Shown: positions 25,251 through 36,100 of the stretch, piece by piece
How the letters are laid out: every line of letters begins with the position of its first letter
Numbering within the stretch: position 1 is the first letter of the stretch
From: Polyporus tsugae
Taxonomy: Eukaryota > Basidiomycota > Agaricomycetes > Polyporales > Polyporaceae
Assembly: GCA_024305745.1 (NCBI GenBank)
Contig: JAHRBS010000014.1
Coordinates: 2,487,501 to 2,551,500, forward strand
Length of the DNA stretch: 64,000 nt
Direction of reading: 5' to 3'
The notes under the pieces: generated by a model
Told to the model about the DNA's origin: nothing
The model's database searches: none
Seen by the model: only the letters and a program-made list of their open reading frames with translations
Translations under genes and position numbers: made by a program

Positions 25251-25535
25251 ACGACACTGACCTAATTCCGATGCAGCGGTGATGGAGTTGTACGAGACTA
25301 AGTACCTAGAGGCTAGATGAGTTGGTCGGCGCCGGTAGTAAGTATTTTGTTTACTAGTAGATATCAAATAACAAACGAGAGTTCAAGCGTTCAAGACCAC
25401 TAGTACTGTATCCGACATGTCCGTTCTCAACATCCGATTACTAGCACAACAAGCCTTTTCCGTCCGAACGAGTCCGAGTCACACAGCATACGACATTGGG
25501 TCGACCGCCGCTTCGATACTCAGGCTGCGGGACTC
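25251..25535. other. Short convergent intergenic region
   Basis: 285 bp between two converging 7TM genes. It must contain both 3' ends; no clear terminator motif was found. The old C-terminal codons of paralogue 4 lie untranslated at its right edge. Confidence 0.5.
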
Positions 25536-27007
25536 TCAGGCTGGTGCACGGATCGACACCAGCGACGACGGAGCACGCGCATGCTTCTCGTCATAACTGG
25601 CCGCAGTGCGAACTTTGGGATCGCAAATCGACCCTGGCTCTGGATCCGTGGTGGCCCCGCCACTGCTCGAGGTGGATTTCTTCCCCTCGATCCCCTTGTC
25701 CGAGTCAACGGTGCCGCGCGCAGTGACGGTCGAGGCTAAGTCCCCGACGCGGCTTTGAAAGAGCACGTCCTTCTCCCCGCGTATCGACCCCGACGGAGTT
25801 GGCTGTCCGCCCCTTCGCATCGCCGGAGCCGCTCGCGATCCCCGGCGCATCGCGGATGTCGACTCTACCACTTCGCTTTCTGCATTGGACAAGACTTGTC
25901 GCGGCGCAAACTCGAGCGAGGCGAGCACCGTGGTCGTGCGACGGCGCGAGCCTCTGTGTGGCTTTCCGCGCTTGGAGCCCTGCGCCCAGATGGTAGCAAG
26001 GAGGACGCCAATGATGGTCACGTAGCAGTTGACGGTGACGACGATCGCCCCGTGGAAGAAGTTGGGGTCGTAGAAGATGACGGCGATCTCTGCGATGTTG
26101 AACAGGATGGGGAAGACGAAGTTGGAGACCGCGATGTAGTAGAGCGTCCGGATGCGCTCCGTCCATGAGTCTGTCCGTTGGGATTGGGATTAGGAGTATG
26201 TGAAGAGGAGATGGAGGGGGTGGGGACGTACAGCTGGAACCCGACCCCGAATGGCCGGTGTGGATGTCCACTTCTTTCTTCATCATGACGCTTACGTAGA
26301 GCCTATGTACGAACAGTCCGGACACGAACCTACTCGGACCGTCAGTGCTCGTCCATGAGCGTCAGGTCAGGTCGTGGCGCTCACGTACATGTCATCGAAG
26401 AGTTGCAAGAACCATTCTATCTTGACGAACTTTGTACCCCACACGATCTGCGCAGCCGTGATGATATCTAAGTGTGGCGTATGGTCTACCAAATCGCGGG
26501 CCGCGTATGCCGCGTTGACCAGGCGAGCGATTTTGAACGCCACCACGGGGACGTAGATCGCGAGGTTCTGCTTCCTAGTGTTTCTGGTCGGATGATAAAC
26601 ACCAATGAGCCTGACGACGAGGACGCCCTGGACGCAGATGGGGACGAGGAAGTTCATGACGACAATCATTAGGACCAAGGCCGACGGCAAGGGCCTGACA
26701 AGCGTGGTGTTAATCTGCGGCATCCGTCGGATTAATTCGCATCTATGATTAACGCGGTGAGGGGTTGGTCACTCACGATCACGTAGACATAAAGAGTCTG
26801 GAGAGTCAGCCCGGAAACTATGGATAAGACGTTGAAGATGAACAGAGGCGATCGCCAAATGCGGACTGGGGTGAAGAAGAACAAGAGCACAGTCGCTGGA
26901 ATGAGGAACGAGGCGAAGACGGTGCTCACGACGAGCAGGGTCAACCCACCCCTCAGGAACGGGAGGGCTTCGGAGAGCGGAGGGCCAGTTATGAGTATGT
27001 GAGTCAT
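25536..27007 (-). CDS. 7TM receptor-like membrane protein, paralogue 4
   Basis: Exons (read on minus) are 27007-26777, 26714-26389, 26329-26232 and 26170-25536, all in phase, giving 429 residues. It has TM1 FASFLIPATVLLFFF, TM2 SPLFIFNVLSIVSGLTLQTL, TM3 VVMNFLVPICVQGVLVVRLI, TM4 IYVPVVAFKIARLVNAAYAA, motif VKIEWFLQLFDDM, then FVSGLFVHRLYVSVM, TM6 IAVSNFVFPILFNIAEI and TM7 VTIIGVLLATIWAQG. The tail is Ser/Arg-rich. Compared with paralogues 5 and 7, the C-terminus ends early at SIRAPA: a small frame change leaves the usual last 17 or so codons (ending SHAV in relatives) in the 3' flank. The ATG at 27007 follows the stop of a conserved upstream frame by five bases. Confidence 0.87.
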
Positions 27008-27012
27008 GCTGC

Positions 27013-27183
27013 TCAGATTTGACGACGTGATACGGACCTTTGCCAGCTCTTAAAGACGTCAGTCAAGCGGCGACGATCGTCCCCGGACTTGATAGATTGA
27101 CCAGAGTTTGAACTTGAAGAAACGGATTCGCCTCGTTGGAAGCGTGCTCGGAAAGGATGGGGATGGGAGGCATGACGCGCCAT
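27013..27183 (-). promoter_or_regulatory. Conserved upstream ORF of 7TM-4 (57 codons)
   Basis: ATG at 27183 opens a frame reading MARHASHPHPFRARFQ, then SSNSGQSIKSGDD and DVFKSWQRS, with a stop at 27013-27015. The main ATG is at 27007. The matching frames before paralogues 5, 6 and 7 keep HPFRA (or HAFRA/HLFRA), GQSIK and the F-K-x-W block. Against paralogue 5 there is a 6-nt insertion near the SSN segment, which keeps the frame. It may be a translated uORF in the 5' leader, or alternatively a 5' coding exon. Confidence 0.6.
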
Positions 27184-28675
27184 TAAGTCAATGGAAACTG
27201 TCAAGTATGCGAAATAAGTGAGAAAATGTTTTCTGAGAGCTTGACCAATCAACGGACTTACAACGTTGATGTCCCATGCGGAGTGAGGATCAGATCTTGA
27301 CCATGTCCCCTTCGCAGAGCAACCAAGGAAACCATTCCGCTACGTTGGGACCGCCCCAGTGCGCATCGCTCCGGCGGCGTCGTGGCTACACCGTCGTGTG
27401 TGTCAATGCGGATGAGTGAAAGAATGGAAGGAAGGAAACAAACACTGGATGCCGCTCCTCGACGTCAAATGAATCCCATGTCCCACGGAAACCTCCGCAA
27501 CATGCGATGTAAGAACCTTGATCTCCGGGATAGTCTGCTGCATGTGCGGTATTTCGCCTGCCAAAGCCAGGAAACCCAGACAGTGACGCTCGGTGCAGTA
27601 ATGACAGTGAGCCTTAGGAGGCAGCGACGCATGAGGAAGACGGTGCCACCCTGCAACCTGATTCGAGTTTCCGCTGGGCAGCACCTCTTCGACTGTGAAC
27701 GTGGCTGAAGCCATGCTGAGTGGCTCGGCGAAGAGTTGCCCGTTCCCCAAATCGTCCAAGCTCTAGCCCGAGTAGGTCTCGATGATGTGGAGAGCAAATA
27801 CGTACATCTACGGAGAGATCAAGCACTCCAGTGCCAGTGCGTATGAGTATGAGCATGTAGTCTTCTGCATTGTGCTCGTGTGGACTCACCAGTGCATAGG
27901 TATCGGTACATACGGTCTCCGACTCGGAAGGACGCCAGTCTTCGGACGACCTACGCCGAGGCGGTGGAGCGCATTACCCCAGCGGGGCACACTGTGGTGG
28001 ACAAGGGTTGCCAGACGCTGCAGGGACCTACAACCAAAGTCAAACATAGAACGTTTTAACGGAGAATGACGGCAGCTGAGCGCGATGACAGACCTCAAAC
28101 CATGTCGGATATATGCATGCCTGGTCCGCACCCGACCCGCGGCCGCCGACTCCCATCTCAAAGCGGCGGAGAACCCTCCGTGTTGCAGCCGGCTAGCAGC
28201 AAGGAGACCTCGCAGCTGTCGTTCTCTCCGCACCTGCGAGACGAGCTCCCGCACAACCTCTGCTTGCTCGGACGCCCTCCAAATTGGAGTCTCGTATTGG
28301 TGTTAAGTTTGCTGGCATACGGGTATTCAGGTGACTCTGTCGGACCGCTCTGTCGGTGTCGAGGGCGGCCAGATGGCGATGGCGAAGACCGGTTTAAGAC
28401 TATCGGAAAAATAGTCTGGGTTATAGGTGCGAAGAGTGTGGAAGACGAGCTCGAGGAGAGAGAGGACAAGGTTGCGGTGACAAGCTAGACCGTGCGGGAC
28501 GGCGCGGGCCGCTCCCTGGCCGGAGTCCATATCCAGGGAACGCCCGCAGCGCTTTCAATGTTTCGTCTTTTCGCTATTCACAGCACACTATATAGTACAC
28601 TCCTGCTACGAAATTGAACCATCTGGACGAGCTGGAGGCAATTTCTAGTTGGTAGCGGACTCTGGAACTCCTTGA
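27184..28675. other. Intergenic, upstream of 7TM-4
   Basis: About 400 bp before the 7TM-4 start (27403-27460) is a stretch alike to sequence at the same distance before paralogues 5, 6 and 7 (around 29490, 56050 and 62285). A minus-strand frame at about 27650-27540 reads GTVFLMRRCLLRL then VWVSWLWQAK, which aligns with frames upstream of paralogues 5 and 7. Beyond 27.9 kb nothing is recognisable. Confidence 0.5.
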
Positions 28676-29261
28676 GCGGACACGATAGGCAATTATACGG
28701 GAGGTGAGTCGGACAACGCAGGCCTAGGTTAGATGCCATCACTACTGAGGTGTTTTCTTTCTGCAGGGCTTGTGAATGCCTAGTGTCCATCCAAGTCTAG
28801 CGACGCATGCTACTGAACTGCTTACTCTCAAGTCAGTCATAGATAGGACTATGTGATCGCGGCACCATTGACCTTTGTTTCCAGCCCGCACACGGATACG
28901 GGTATATGCGCGGGTACCCTGTGAGAGAAGACTCAAGAGTATCTCTCAGAGGTAAGTAAGTATAAGCAGGTCCTAAGCCGCTTACAGCAGCGGTGTATGT
29001 CTGACAAGTTACTTCTAGGTGTCTTCCTGGATGTCATTGCCGTATCCTGTCGCTGGATACCATCGTTCGGCGGGGTTATCCGCTTAGCGCGCGTCGCGCA
29101 GACCATTGTTCGATTGAGGATCGATGTGAATGCTCCGGAACCCGGAGGGAATGTACTCATGTGAGCTTTGTGTCTGTTTAGCTCGCCACATCGGACATCT
29201 TCCGTTTAGATGTTGGTATCGAATCCCAATATCGAATTTCAAGTCCATCAGGTGCCAGTGG

Positions 29262-29436
29262 CACCGTCTTCCAGACTCTCCGCTACCTGCTAAAAGCTCG
29301 TTGGCCTTACTATCCCGTTCCTGTGTGGATCTCGTGGATTTGGTTGGCCAAACTGCCGGTATGTACAGCCAACCTTCCAGGAGACGCACGGTTCCGCATC
29401 GCCCCTTGCGGACGGTGCACGATCCGTGGGAGCTGA
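29262..29436 (+). other. Conserved coding-like segment upstream of 7TM-5
   Basis: One frame reads GTVFQTLRYLLKARWPYYP, then VPVWISWIWLAK, ending in TGA at 29436. The right repeat arm has GTVFQTFRYLLRARC and VPVWISWVWWAK. The more distant segment before paralogue 4 has GTVFLMRRCLLRL and VWVSWLWQAK. Differences within VWxSWxWxAK sit at third codon positions or give conservative changes, which suggests selection on a protein. No start, family or partner exon is clear. Confidence 0.4.
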
Positions 29437-29519
29437 GAACCATTGGACACCGAGAAGCATCGGCCGGCGTTTGCTTCCATTCATTCTTCCACACCTCCAC
29501 ATTGACACATCCTACACGG

Positions 29520-29526
29520 TATAAAG
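29520..29526 (+). promoter_or_regulatory. TATA box of 7TM-5
   Basis: TATAAAG lies 368 bp before the 7TM-5 ATG and about 190 bp before the upstream ORF. The equivalent place before 7TM-6 has TATATAA (56122), while before 7TM-7 the sequence is changed to TACAAAG on the minus strand. Confidence 0.55.
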
Positions 29527-29717
29527 CGAGACCCGGAGCGGTGTACACTGCCGCGGTCCCCATGTCGCACAGCGATTGTCCTCGCTTGCTCTGAGACGAA
29601 GCGGTGGTCAATAGCCATCGGTCACTAGTAGGCGTGGTAGTAGGTGTGTTGATTCGTCGGGATCACGGAAAATCGCCTCTCACCTGTGCCACACACTAGG
29701 ATGCTTCCATTGATTTG

Positions 29718-29882
29718 ATGACGGAGAAGGCACCCCATCTGCACGCTTTCCGTGCACACGTTCAAGAAGACGGATCCGTCTCTTCTAACACCGGCCAATC
29801 TATCAAACCCGGGGACGACCCTCACAGCTCGAGCAACGTCTTTAAGAGCTGGACAATGTCGGTGTTGCGTCGTCGATTCTAG
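29718..29882 (+). promoter_or_regulatory. Conserved upstream ORF of 7TM-5 (55 codons)
   Basis: ATG at 29718 starts MTEKAPHLHAFRAHVQEDG, continues SNTGQSIKPGDDPH and NVFKSW, and stops with TAG at 29880-29882, five bases before the main ATG at 29888. The frame is alike in all four recent 7TM copies. With a TATA box about 190 bp upstream, it would sit in the mRNA leader and could limit or allow reinitiation at the main start. Confidence 0.6.
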
Positions 29883-29887
29883 CCAGG

Positions 29888-31037
29888 ATGACTATCATAG
29901 CGATTCCCCCGCTCGCCGAAGCCCTCCCGGAGATGAGGGATGGGTTGAACCTGCTCGTCGTGGGCACGGTCTTCGCCTCATTCCTCATTCCAGCAGCCAT
30001 CCTCCTGTTCTTCTTCAGCCCAGTCACCATTTGGCGGACACCTTTGTTCATCCTCAACGTCTTAGCCATCATCCTTGGGCTGGCTCTGCAAATTATTTAC
30101 ATCTACGTAATCGTGAGTCGCCGTCATTTTGCCTTGATGGTTTCCTCGTCGGTCCGAGTCCAACGCACCCCGCAGATAAATACAACGCTCATCAGAGCCG
30201 TACCATCGGCGTTAGTGATAATGATCGTGGCCATGAACTTCCTCGTCCCCATCTGCGTCCAGGGCATCCTGCTCGTCAGGCTCGTCGGCGTCTATCCGCC
30301 GACCAGAAACACCAGGAAGCAGAACCTCGGGATCTACATCCCCGTGGTGGCGTTCAAAATTGCTCGCTTGATCAACGCGTCTTATGCGACTCGCGATTTG
30401 GTCAACCACACGCCCGACTCGTTGGGTGTCATCGCAGCCGCGCAGCTCGTGTGGGGTACGAAGTACGTCAAGGTCGAATGGTTTCTGCAACTCTTCGATG
30501 ACATGTACGTACCCGCCGTGACCCGACACTCGGCGGCAAGTGCTAGCACTGACGGCTTGATTAGGTTCGTGTCTGGACTGTTCGTGCACAAGCTCTACGT
30601 GAGCGTCATGGCGAGGAAGGAAGCCGGCATCGACACCGGCCATTCGGGCTCCGGCTCTGGCTGTACGTCCTCGCGTCCACCCTCGTCTGACACCCTACTA
30701 ATCCCCCCCCTCCCCCTCCCCCCCGGCAGACTCGTGGGCGGAGCGCATCCGGACGCTGTACTACATCGCGGTCTCCAACTTCGTCTTCCCGATCCTGTTC
30801 AACATCGCAGAGATCGCCGTCATCTTCTACGACCCCAACTTCTTCCACGGGGCGATCGTCGTCACCGTCAACTGCTACGTGACCATCATCGGCGTCATCC
30901 TCGCCACCATCTGGGCGCAGGGCTCGAAGCGCGGCAAGCCGCCCAGTGGCTCTCGCCGTCGCACGACCACGGTGCTTGGGTCTCTCGAGTTCGCCCCGCG
31001 ACAGGTCGCGTCGCATGCAGACAGCGAGATGGCAGAT

Positions 31038-31071
<34 letters not shown>

Positions 31072-31409
31072 ACGACGGGCCATCTCCAGCCAAGGTGCCG
31101 GCGACGCGAGGGCGCGGAGAGAAGAGGGTGCTCTTCCAGAGCGTCGGATGGTCTACCGTCACGCGCGGCACCATTCACGAAGAGATCGAGGAGAAGCGGG
31201 TCTCTGAGTCCACCTCCGAGAGTAGGGGGGCCACCGCGGACGCAGAACCACTGGCACTGGGGTCTATCGACGATCCCGAGACTTGCAATACAGCCGGTGA
31301 TGACGAGAAGCATAGGCACCATGCCGCTCCGTCGTCGCCGACGTCGATCCGCGAACCAGATTCTCGCAGTGTCGAAACGGCGGGCGATCCAATATCGCAT
31401 GCTGTGTGA
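29888..31409 (+). CDS. 7TM receptor-like membrane protein, paralogue 5
   Basis: Four exons join in phase: 29888-30112, 30176-30504, 30565-30662 and 30730-31409, giving 443 residues. TM1 is FASFLIPAAILLFFF, TM2 TPLFILNVLAIILGLALQII, TM3 VAMNFLVPICVQGILLVRLV and TM4 IYIPVVAFKIARLINAS. The motif VKVEWFLQLFDDM is followed by FVSGLFVHKLYVSVM. TM6 is IAVSNFVFPILFNIAEI and TM7 YVTIIGVILATIWAQG. The tail of about 175 residues has an acidic run EGEGEGEDEDEDDG near residue 315 and many Ser/Thr sites, and ends SHAV. The likely topology has the N-terminus outside and the charged tail in the cytosol, as in GPCRs, but no G-protein-binding motif is evident. It is a near copy of paralogue 7 in the other repeat arm. 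Confidence 0.9.
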
Positions 31410-32308
31410 CTCTGAATCATTACCTATCTATGTAGGATGTGTAAAATATCCGGCGTTACACCAACCTTGGGGCGAATTGAATTCGAGTGAACATGGAGAC
31501 AATGTAATACAACAATCGGCAGCGTTCACCGGTTGATACGCCACGGGAAGTACATCTAGATCTCGACCAGGTACGTCGACAACAATGTGGGTTACTTGCG
31601 CACGTTCGAATTCATGCACCACCCCAGTACCTGTAACATCCTTGCTCCGAATCATGCGTGAATCAGCGGCAGGTATGCGTCAGCTCGACGCACGAGCAGC
31701 GCTGGTGAGAGGGTCCGGATGGTCACCGTCCGAGGCGACGCAACCGTACGCCGCCTCCGCAGGTGCACGCCCGAACTTGTCTCTCCCAAGTGCGCGCAAC
31801 GCCGCCCTCGAATATGCAAACCGCACCGGTTGTGCACCGCTCACTTGTGACGAAGCCCGCGCCCCGTGCCGTGCCGCCGTCATAGGCGGCCAGGGTTCTA
31901 CTAGTAGGACGAGCCCGACCGCCGCCTTCGAGCACTGGCATCGCAAAAAAAAAACATCCACTAGGCGAGCCGCGCACCTTTGATGGTTCCACAGAAAGTC
32001 GGTGGCCAAACTGGGATGCACGAGGCGCGCTGAAGGTCTAGTGCACGGCAGGGACCCAGGGCACGGTGGCGCAGATGGACTGTCCGAGCGACAGAATGTC
32101 TGTCTCTGGTAAGCTAGTCCGACATCAGAAGCAAGCGATCGATTGGGCTCGAAATTCGGATGGGACCGTGCGCGCGGCGAATGGCCTGGAGAACAAGAGC
32201 GGCTGATCAGCATAAGTGCTAGGCTAAGGATAGGTGTCAGGGCGACACCATCGATGGTACGTGCTGGACACCGCCGACTAGTCGACTGGAGACCGAGGAG
32301 GACTCACC
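31410..32308. other. Intergenic up to LINE-A insertion point
   Basis: No family motif on either strand. A run of nine or more A lies near 31946. The right edge carries the proposed LINE-A target-site copy AGGACTCACC (32299-32308). Confidence 0.5.
32299..32308 (+). repeat. Target-site duplication of LINE-A, left copy
   Basis: AGGACTCACC occurs here and again at 54946-54955, just after the A-rich 3' end of LINE-A. The first A may come from the tail, so the duplication is nine or ten bases. Confidence 0.6.
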
Positions 32309-32460
32309 GGGACGCTCCTTCGACCGCTACCACCACCTCTGCTTTATTCCCACGCTCGTCAGCCAATAGGAGCCGGCGACGTCGTGCGGATTCTCCTCTC
32401 TGGGGCGACGTACCGGTCGAGCACACCTTTTCACTACACATAGAACGGATACGAAGTGTT

Positions 32461-32922
32461 ATGATCCCCGAAAAAGACAAAGACAGTGCACCCTCGGATC
32501 CCGCTTCGCGTTCGGCCCAGAAGAAGCGGATGCTGGGAACCTCGGCTGCGCTCGCGACAAGGGCCAACAAGAGCAAGACAACCGCCCAGGCCCTCGCCGA
32601 CGCCGAAGCCAAGATCAAGTCGCTCGACCAGGCGAAAGCGGTCCTCCGCGCGAACGAGCTCATACCGACGGGCGACCCGACGGCAGAAGGGCTAGTCACC
32701 GGCCTATCGCACCTGGCAGCAAAATCGACTTCGGCCCTGCTCACGGAGGGTCTGGTAGCCCTCGCTATCTACGCGAAGGCTGTCATCGACGACATGGTGA
32801 GCACCACGCTTGCCGATGCCGTACTCACCAAACTTCAGACGCAGGCGGAGTCTCTCACTGCCGAAATGGAAGCTCGGGTGGTCAGCGCCGGCGAACGGCT
32901 CCAGGACCAGATCAAGTCCCTC
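32461..32922 (+). CDS. LINE-A ORF1, 5' part (split by LINE-B)
   Basis: ATG at 32461 opens MIPEKDKDSAPSDPASRSAQ. The segment is Ala/Lys-rich and probably helical (TAQALADAEAKIKSLDQAKA), as often seen in the N-terminal half of fungal LINE ORF1 proteins. It runs to QDQIKSL at 32922, where the LINE-B poly-A tail (as poly-T) begins. An open frame continues into eight or nine Phe codons from the poly-T and stops at 32973; that tail is an artefact of the insertion. The rest of ORF1 resumes at 41941. A longer in-frame start at 32143 lies outside the proposed element. Confidence 0.75.
32908..32922 (+). repeat. Target-site duplication of LINE-B, left copy
   Basis: CAGATCAAGTCCCTC is found here, directly before the poly-T, and again at 41926-41940. 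All 15 bases match, and both copies read QIKSL in the LINE-A ORF1 frame. Confidence 0.95.
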
Positions 32923-33110
32923 TTTTTTTTTTTTTTTTTTTTTTTAAATCTCAGGATGTCGGCAGTACTTTAGTACATCGAGGGTCCATGTATCTAGAGA
33001 GCAGCGCGTCTCCCATTATCCTACGTTCGATTGACGCATTGCGACAATGCGCAGGTAGGACCACGGCCGAAGGCCAGGAGTGGTAGGTGGGCCGTGTGGC
33101 CGACCACAGT

Positions 33111-36100
33111 TTAGGCCACGCGGCCCGTCGAGTGAGAGCCAGGCTGGTGCGTCTGGGAATGGCGAGATGGGTCTGCTAGGACGTCGAAGCGTCCGAGTGC
33201 CTCAAGTGTGCTGGTGTACTTGCATACGTTTCCGGCAACCAGAGGTTGCAAGATCCGCAGGTTTAGTGCGTGTGTGGCCCATGGCTTGTAAGCCGCGAGG
33301 TCGTTGTAGAAGGTCCTGATGAAGTTGGCAGCGGCGACATTATCAGGGTTGCGTGGGTGTGGGAAACCACCCGGCAGACCTTGCAGGAATTCGGTCGGGT
33401 CCTCCTGGAAGAGGGACCAGGCGACCGCCCCTGCGCGGTGATGCAGTTCGTATGCTTTCTCCTCGAGGATCGAACCCTCCGGCACTTCCTGGAATGTGAA
33501 GGTGGTGGGGTTGTCCAAGAGAAACTGTAGAATGAGCGGAAACGGGTCGAGCTCATTCAAATAATCAGGCGCAGTGGGGACGCCGTTGACGATGACGACT
33601 GGCCTGCGGTAGTAGAATGGACATTCAACGAGGATGTGCTCGAAGTCCTGGATTGCGTGTGTGCCGGCTGGAGCCTTGGGGTTGTAGCCGCAAGGGCAGA
33701 ATGTAGGCTCTTGGTGTTTCTCGCGCATTTTCATGCGGTATTTGCCTGTGGGTGCATGGCCGGTGATGGCGCGGAAGAACCGCGACAACCGGTTTATGCC
33801 CATTCACTTCTATCGACGGATGGGGGATTGCTTGGACACGTGTGTAAGTTTCTGTATGATTTGCGAGACTCGCCCTCCGGGTACGTTGCGGCCCATGTGG
33901 TTGGCGAGTTCATATGGCTTCTGTGGGTGTATGCGTGACCGGAGATCCGCCTCGACAATGTCGCATGTGATCTTGGCCCGTAGGTATGCGTACAAGGTGG
34001 GAATAACCTCGATTTCGGCGTACAATGGGTTTTTGACGGTGCCAACGAGCTTGTCAATAGCTTTGTTGCCCGGAACCCCTGAATGGCCCGGTACGTATGA
34101 GACACTGAGTAGGTGCACGGCGGAGCGTCCGAACCATGTCCGTAGCGTTTGTGCGATGTGCAGGGAGGCGGCGTTCCCATCTTTGACATTGAGAAAGGCC
34201 CTCCCAAGCGATTCAGAGTCGGTGAAGACGAAGATGTGGCGTGCGTTGAGCGTGTTGGCGGCGCCCACGAGAACGCAAGTTTCTCCATGTCATATGAAAA
34301 ACCCCGACCAAACCAAGCGGCGTTTGAGTCCACTCGTTGGTGGCGGTGGTACATGATGTAGCTGCCCGAGCCGGAGCCTCCTAGGCTCGAGGCAGAACCG
34401 TCTGTGAAGAAGACGAGGCAGTCTGGATCATCCATTGCCTTGTCTATGCGTGGTGTGAGGGTCTCCGCGATCCATTTCTGGAGCGCCTCGTCGTCGCTCT
34501 TTTTGGGATGCACGAGATGGAGGGTGATGCGGTCTGCAAAGACGTCGGAAACGCGGTTGCCCGGGTGGCATTCCTGGTCTAGCGGGTTGTATGCGTAGGT
34601 GCACGCGGGGGAGTCGAGGTCGTGGCGGACGTCGCCGCCGCCGCGATCCCACGTCTGGTGGAAGGCGTCGACCTTGGACGTGATGCCTGCTTGGTAGTCA
34701 CCGCTCGCTGGCTTCGCGTCTGGGAGCGTGAAGTGTACGTATGGTGACAGTGACGACTGTTCGTACATGTTGGGAAACAGCGCTCTGATGGGGTGTGTGG
34801 CCATTAGAGTGTGGATGCGGAGAAGCGATCGCACGCGCAGTTTCTGGAGGTAGTGGTGGATGGGCATGATCCCCGCCAGGATGGGGAGGATGCCTGCGGG
34901 CGTGGTTTTGAACGTGCCTGTGATCCAACGGCAGGCAACGTTCTGCATAACTTTAAGGGGCTGGATGAGGGTCGTGCCCTTGACTGGGCGGTACCACACC
35001 GGGGACCCGTATGTGAGGATGGGGAGGATGCACGAGACGTATAGTGTGCGACGCTGCATGGGTGATAAGCCTTGTATGGACATGCCTAGCATGCGGTATG
35101 CCAGCGCGGCTGTGTTGCCCTTCTTGGCATAGAACTTGACGTGCTGTCGGAACAACAGGTCGGGTTCTAAGAGGAAGCCGAGGTGCTTGACACAGCTGGA
35201 CGCTGCAAGTGGGTTGTTGTGTGTCCAGGGTCCTGAGCCAAGGTCAAGCGGACGGAACACTGCAAGATGTTCGGCGGGGGACAAGTTCGTTCGCTTGCGC
35301 AGGAGTGTGAAGTGGATGAGCTCGTCTTTCTTGTGTTCGATTACAAGGCTGAGCCGTGTGAGTTGTTCCTCCAAGATGCCGTACATCTTGGCGAGGAGGT
35401 AGTTGTTGGCGCACGTGGAACTTGACGTGGCGATGAGGTTGCCATCGTCCATGTAGAACTGGAGTGCATGACCCCGTCCGTGTTCTTCTGTCACGGTAGT
35501 ACCGGCGACCTTGTGCAATACGGGTGCTATGTAGATGGCCGAGCAGGTGGAAGACAGGGAGGAGCCTTGTCCGCAGCCGACTTTTGGGCATTCAAACTTG
35601 GGTGATTCTGCATTGCCGAACTGGAAAGAGGACTTCCGCGGTGCGAAGTATGCGTGCATGAACGTGCAAAACTGGTCGTTGAAGCCGCCGCGGCGCAGTA
35701 TGCCAATGAGCAAGTCATGGTTGATGGATGGGTAGAATTGGGCTACGTCGAAGCCGAGCATTGACGTGACCTGTTTCTTCTTCCAACCATTACGTATGTG
35801 GGTCGTGAGGAAGGTGACCGCGTCAACTGTGGATTTCTCCCACGTGCTGCCAAACTGGCAGGGATGTAGGATGCTGTGTTTGTGGCAGTCAAACTGCAGG
35901 CGGTTGTTGATGGTCTTCTCGAGCCACTTCGCCGTGCAGCTAAGCAGGACGATGGGTCAGTAGGCCTTCAGCTTGGAGTAGTCAGGTTTGTGCAGCTTGG
36001 GGATGATGACCATGAGAGAGCGGTGGAACTCCTCTGGCCAGACGCCCGATGCGATGCATGCATTGAAGAGGGTCCAAAAGCCCTGCAGGATCTGGTCTGC

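Larger units (their letters stand above)
28676..31431 (+). repeat. Left arm of 2.7-kb inverted repeat
   Basis: This stretch, which includes 7TM-5 and about 1.2 kb upstream, is matched in reverse complement by 60322-62990. The match begins near GGGAGGTGAG (28680s) and ends after TGAATCATTACCTATCT, shortly past the stop codon. The arms differ by scattered substitutions and small indels. The right arm has about 50 bp more just after the stop codon, a segment also present after paralogue 4, so the left arm probably lost it. Confidence 0.85.

Noticed and set aside
27886..28488. Overlapping 120-140 residue frames on both strands
   Set aside because: Composition is Arg/Ser/Pro-rich in all frames and none aligns with the matching part of the repeat arms.
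30606..31400. 264-residue open frame antisense to exon 4 of 7TM-5
   Set aside because: It mirrors the GC-rich codon use of the sense exon; it is Arg/Asp-repetitive and has no motif. The same mirror appears in the other arm.
32923..32973. Poly-Phe C-terminus of the frame from 32143
   Set aside because: Produced by reading the LINE-B poly-A tail; not a natural protein end.
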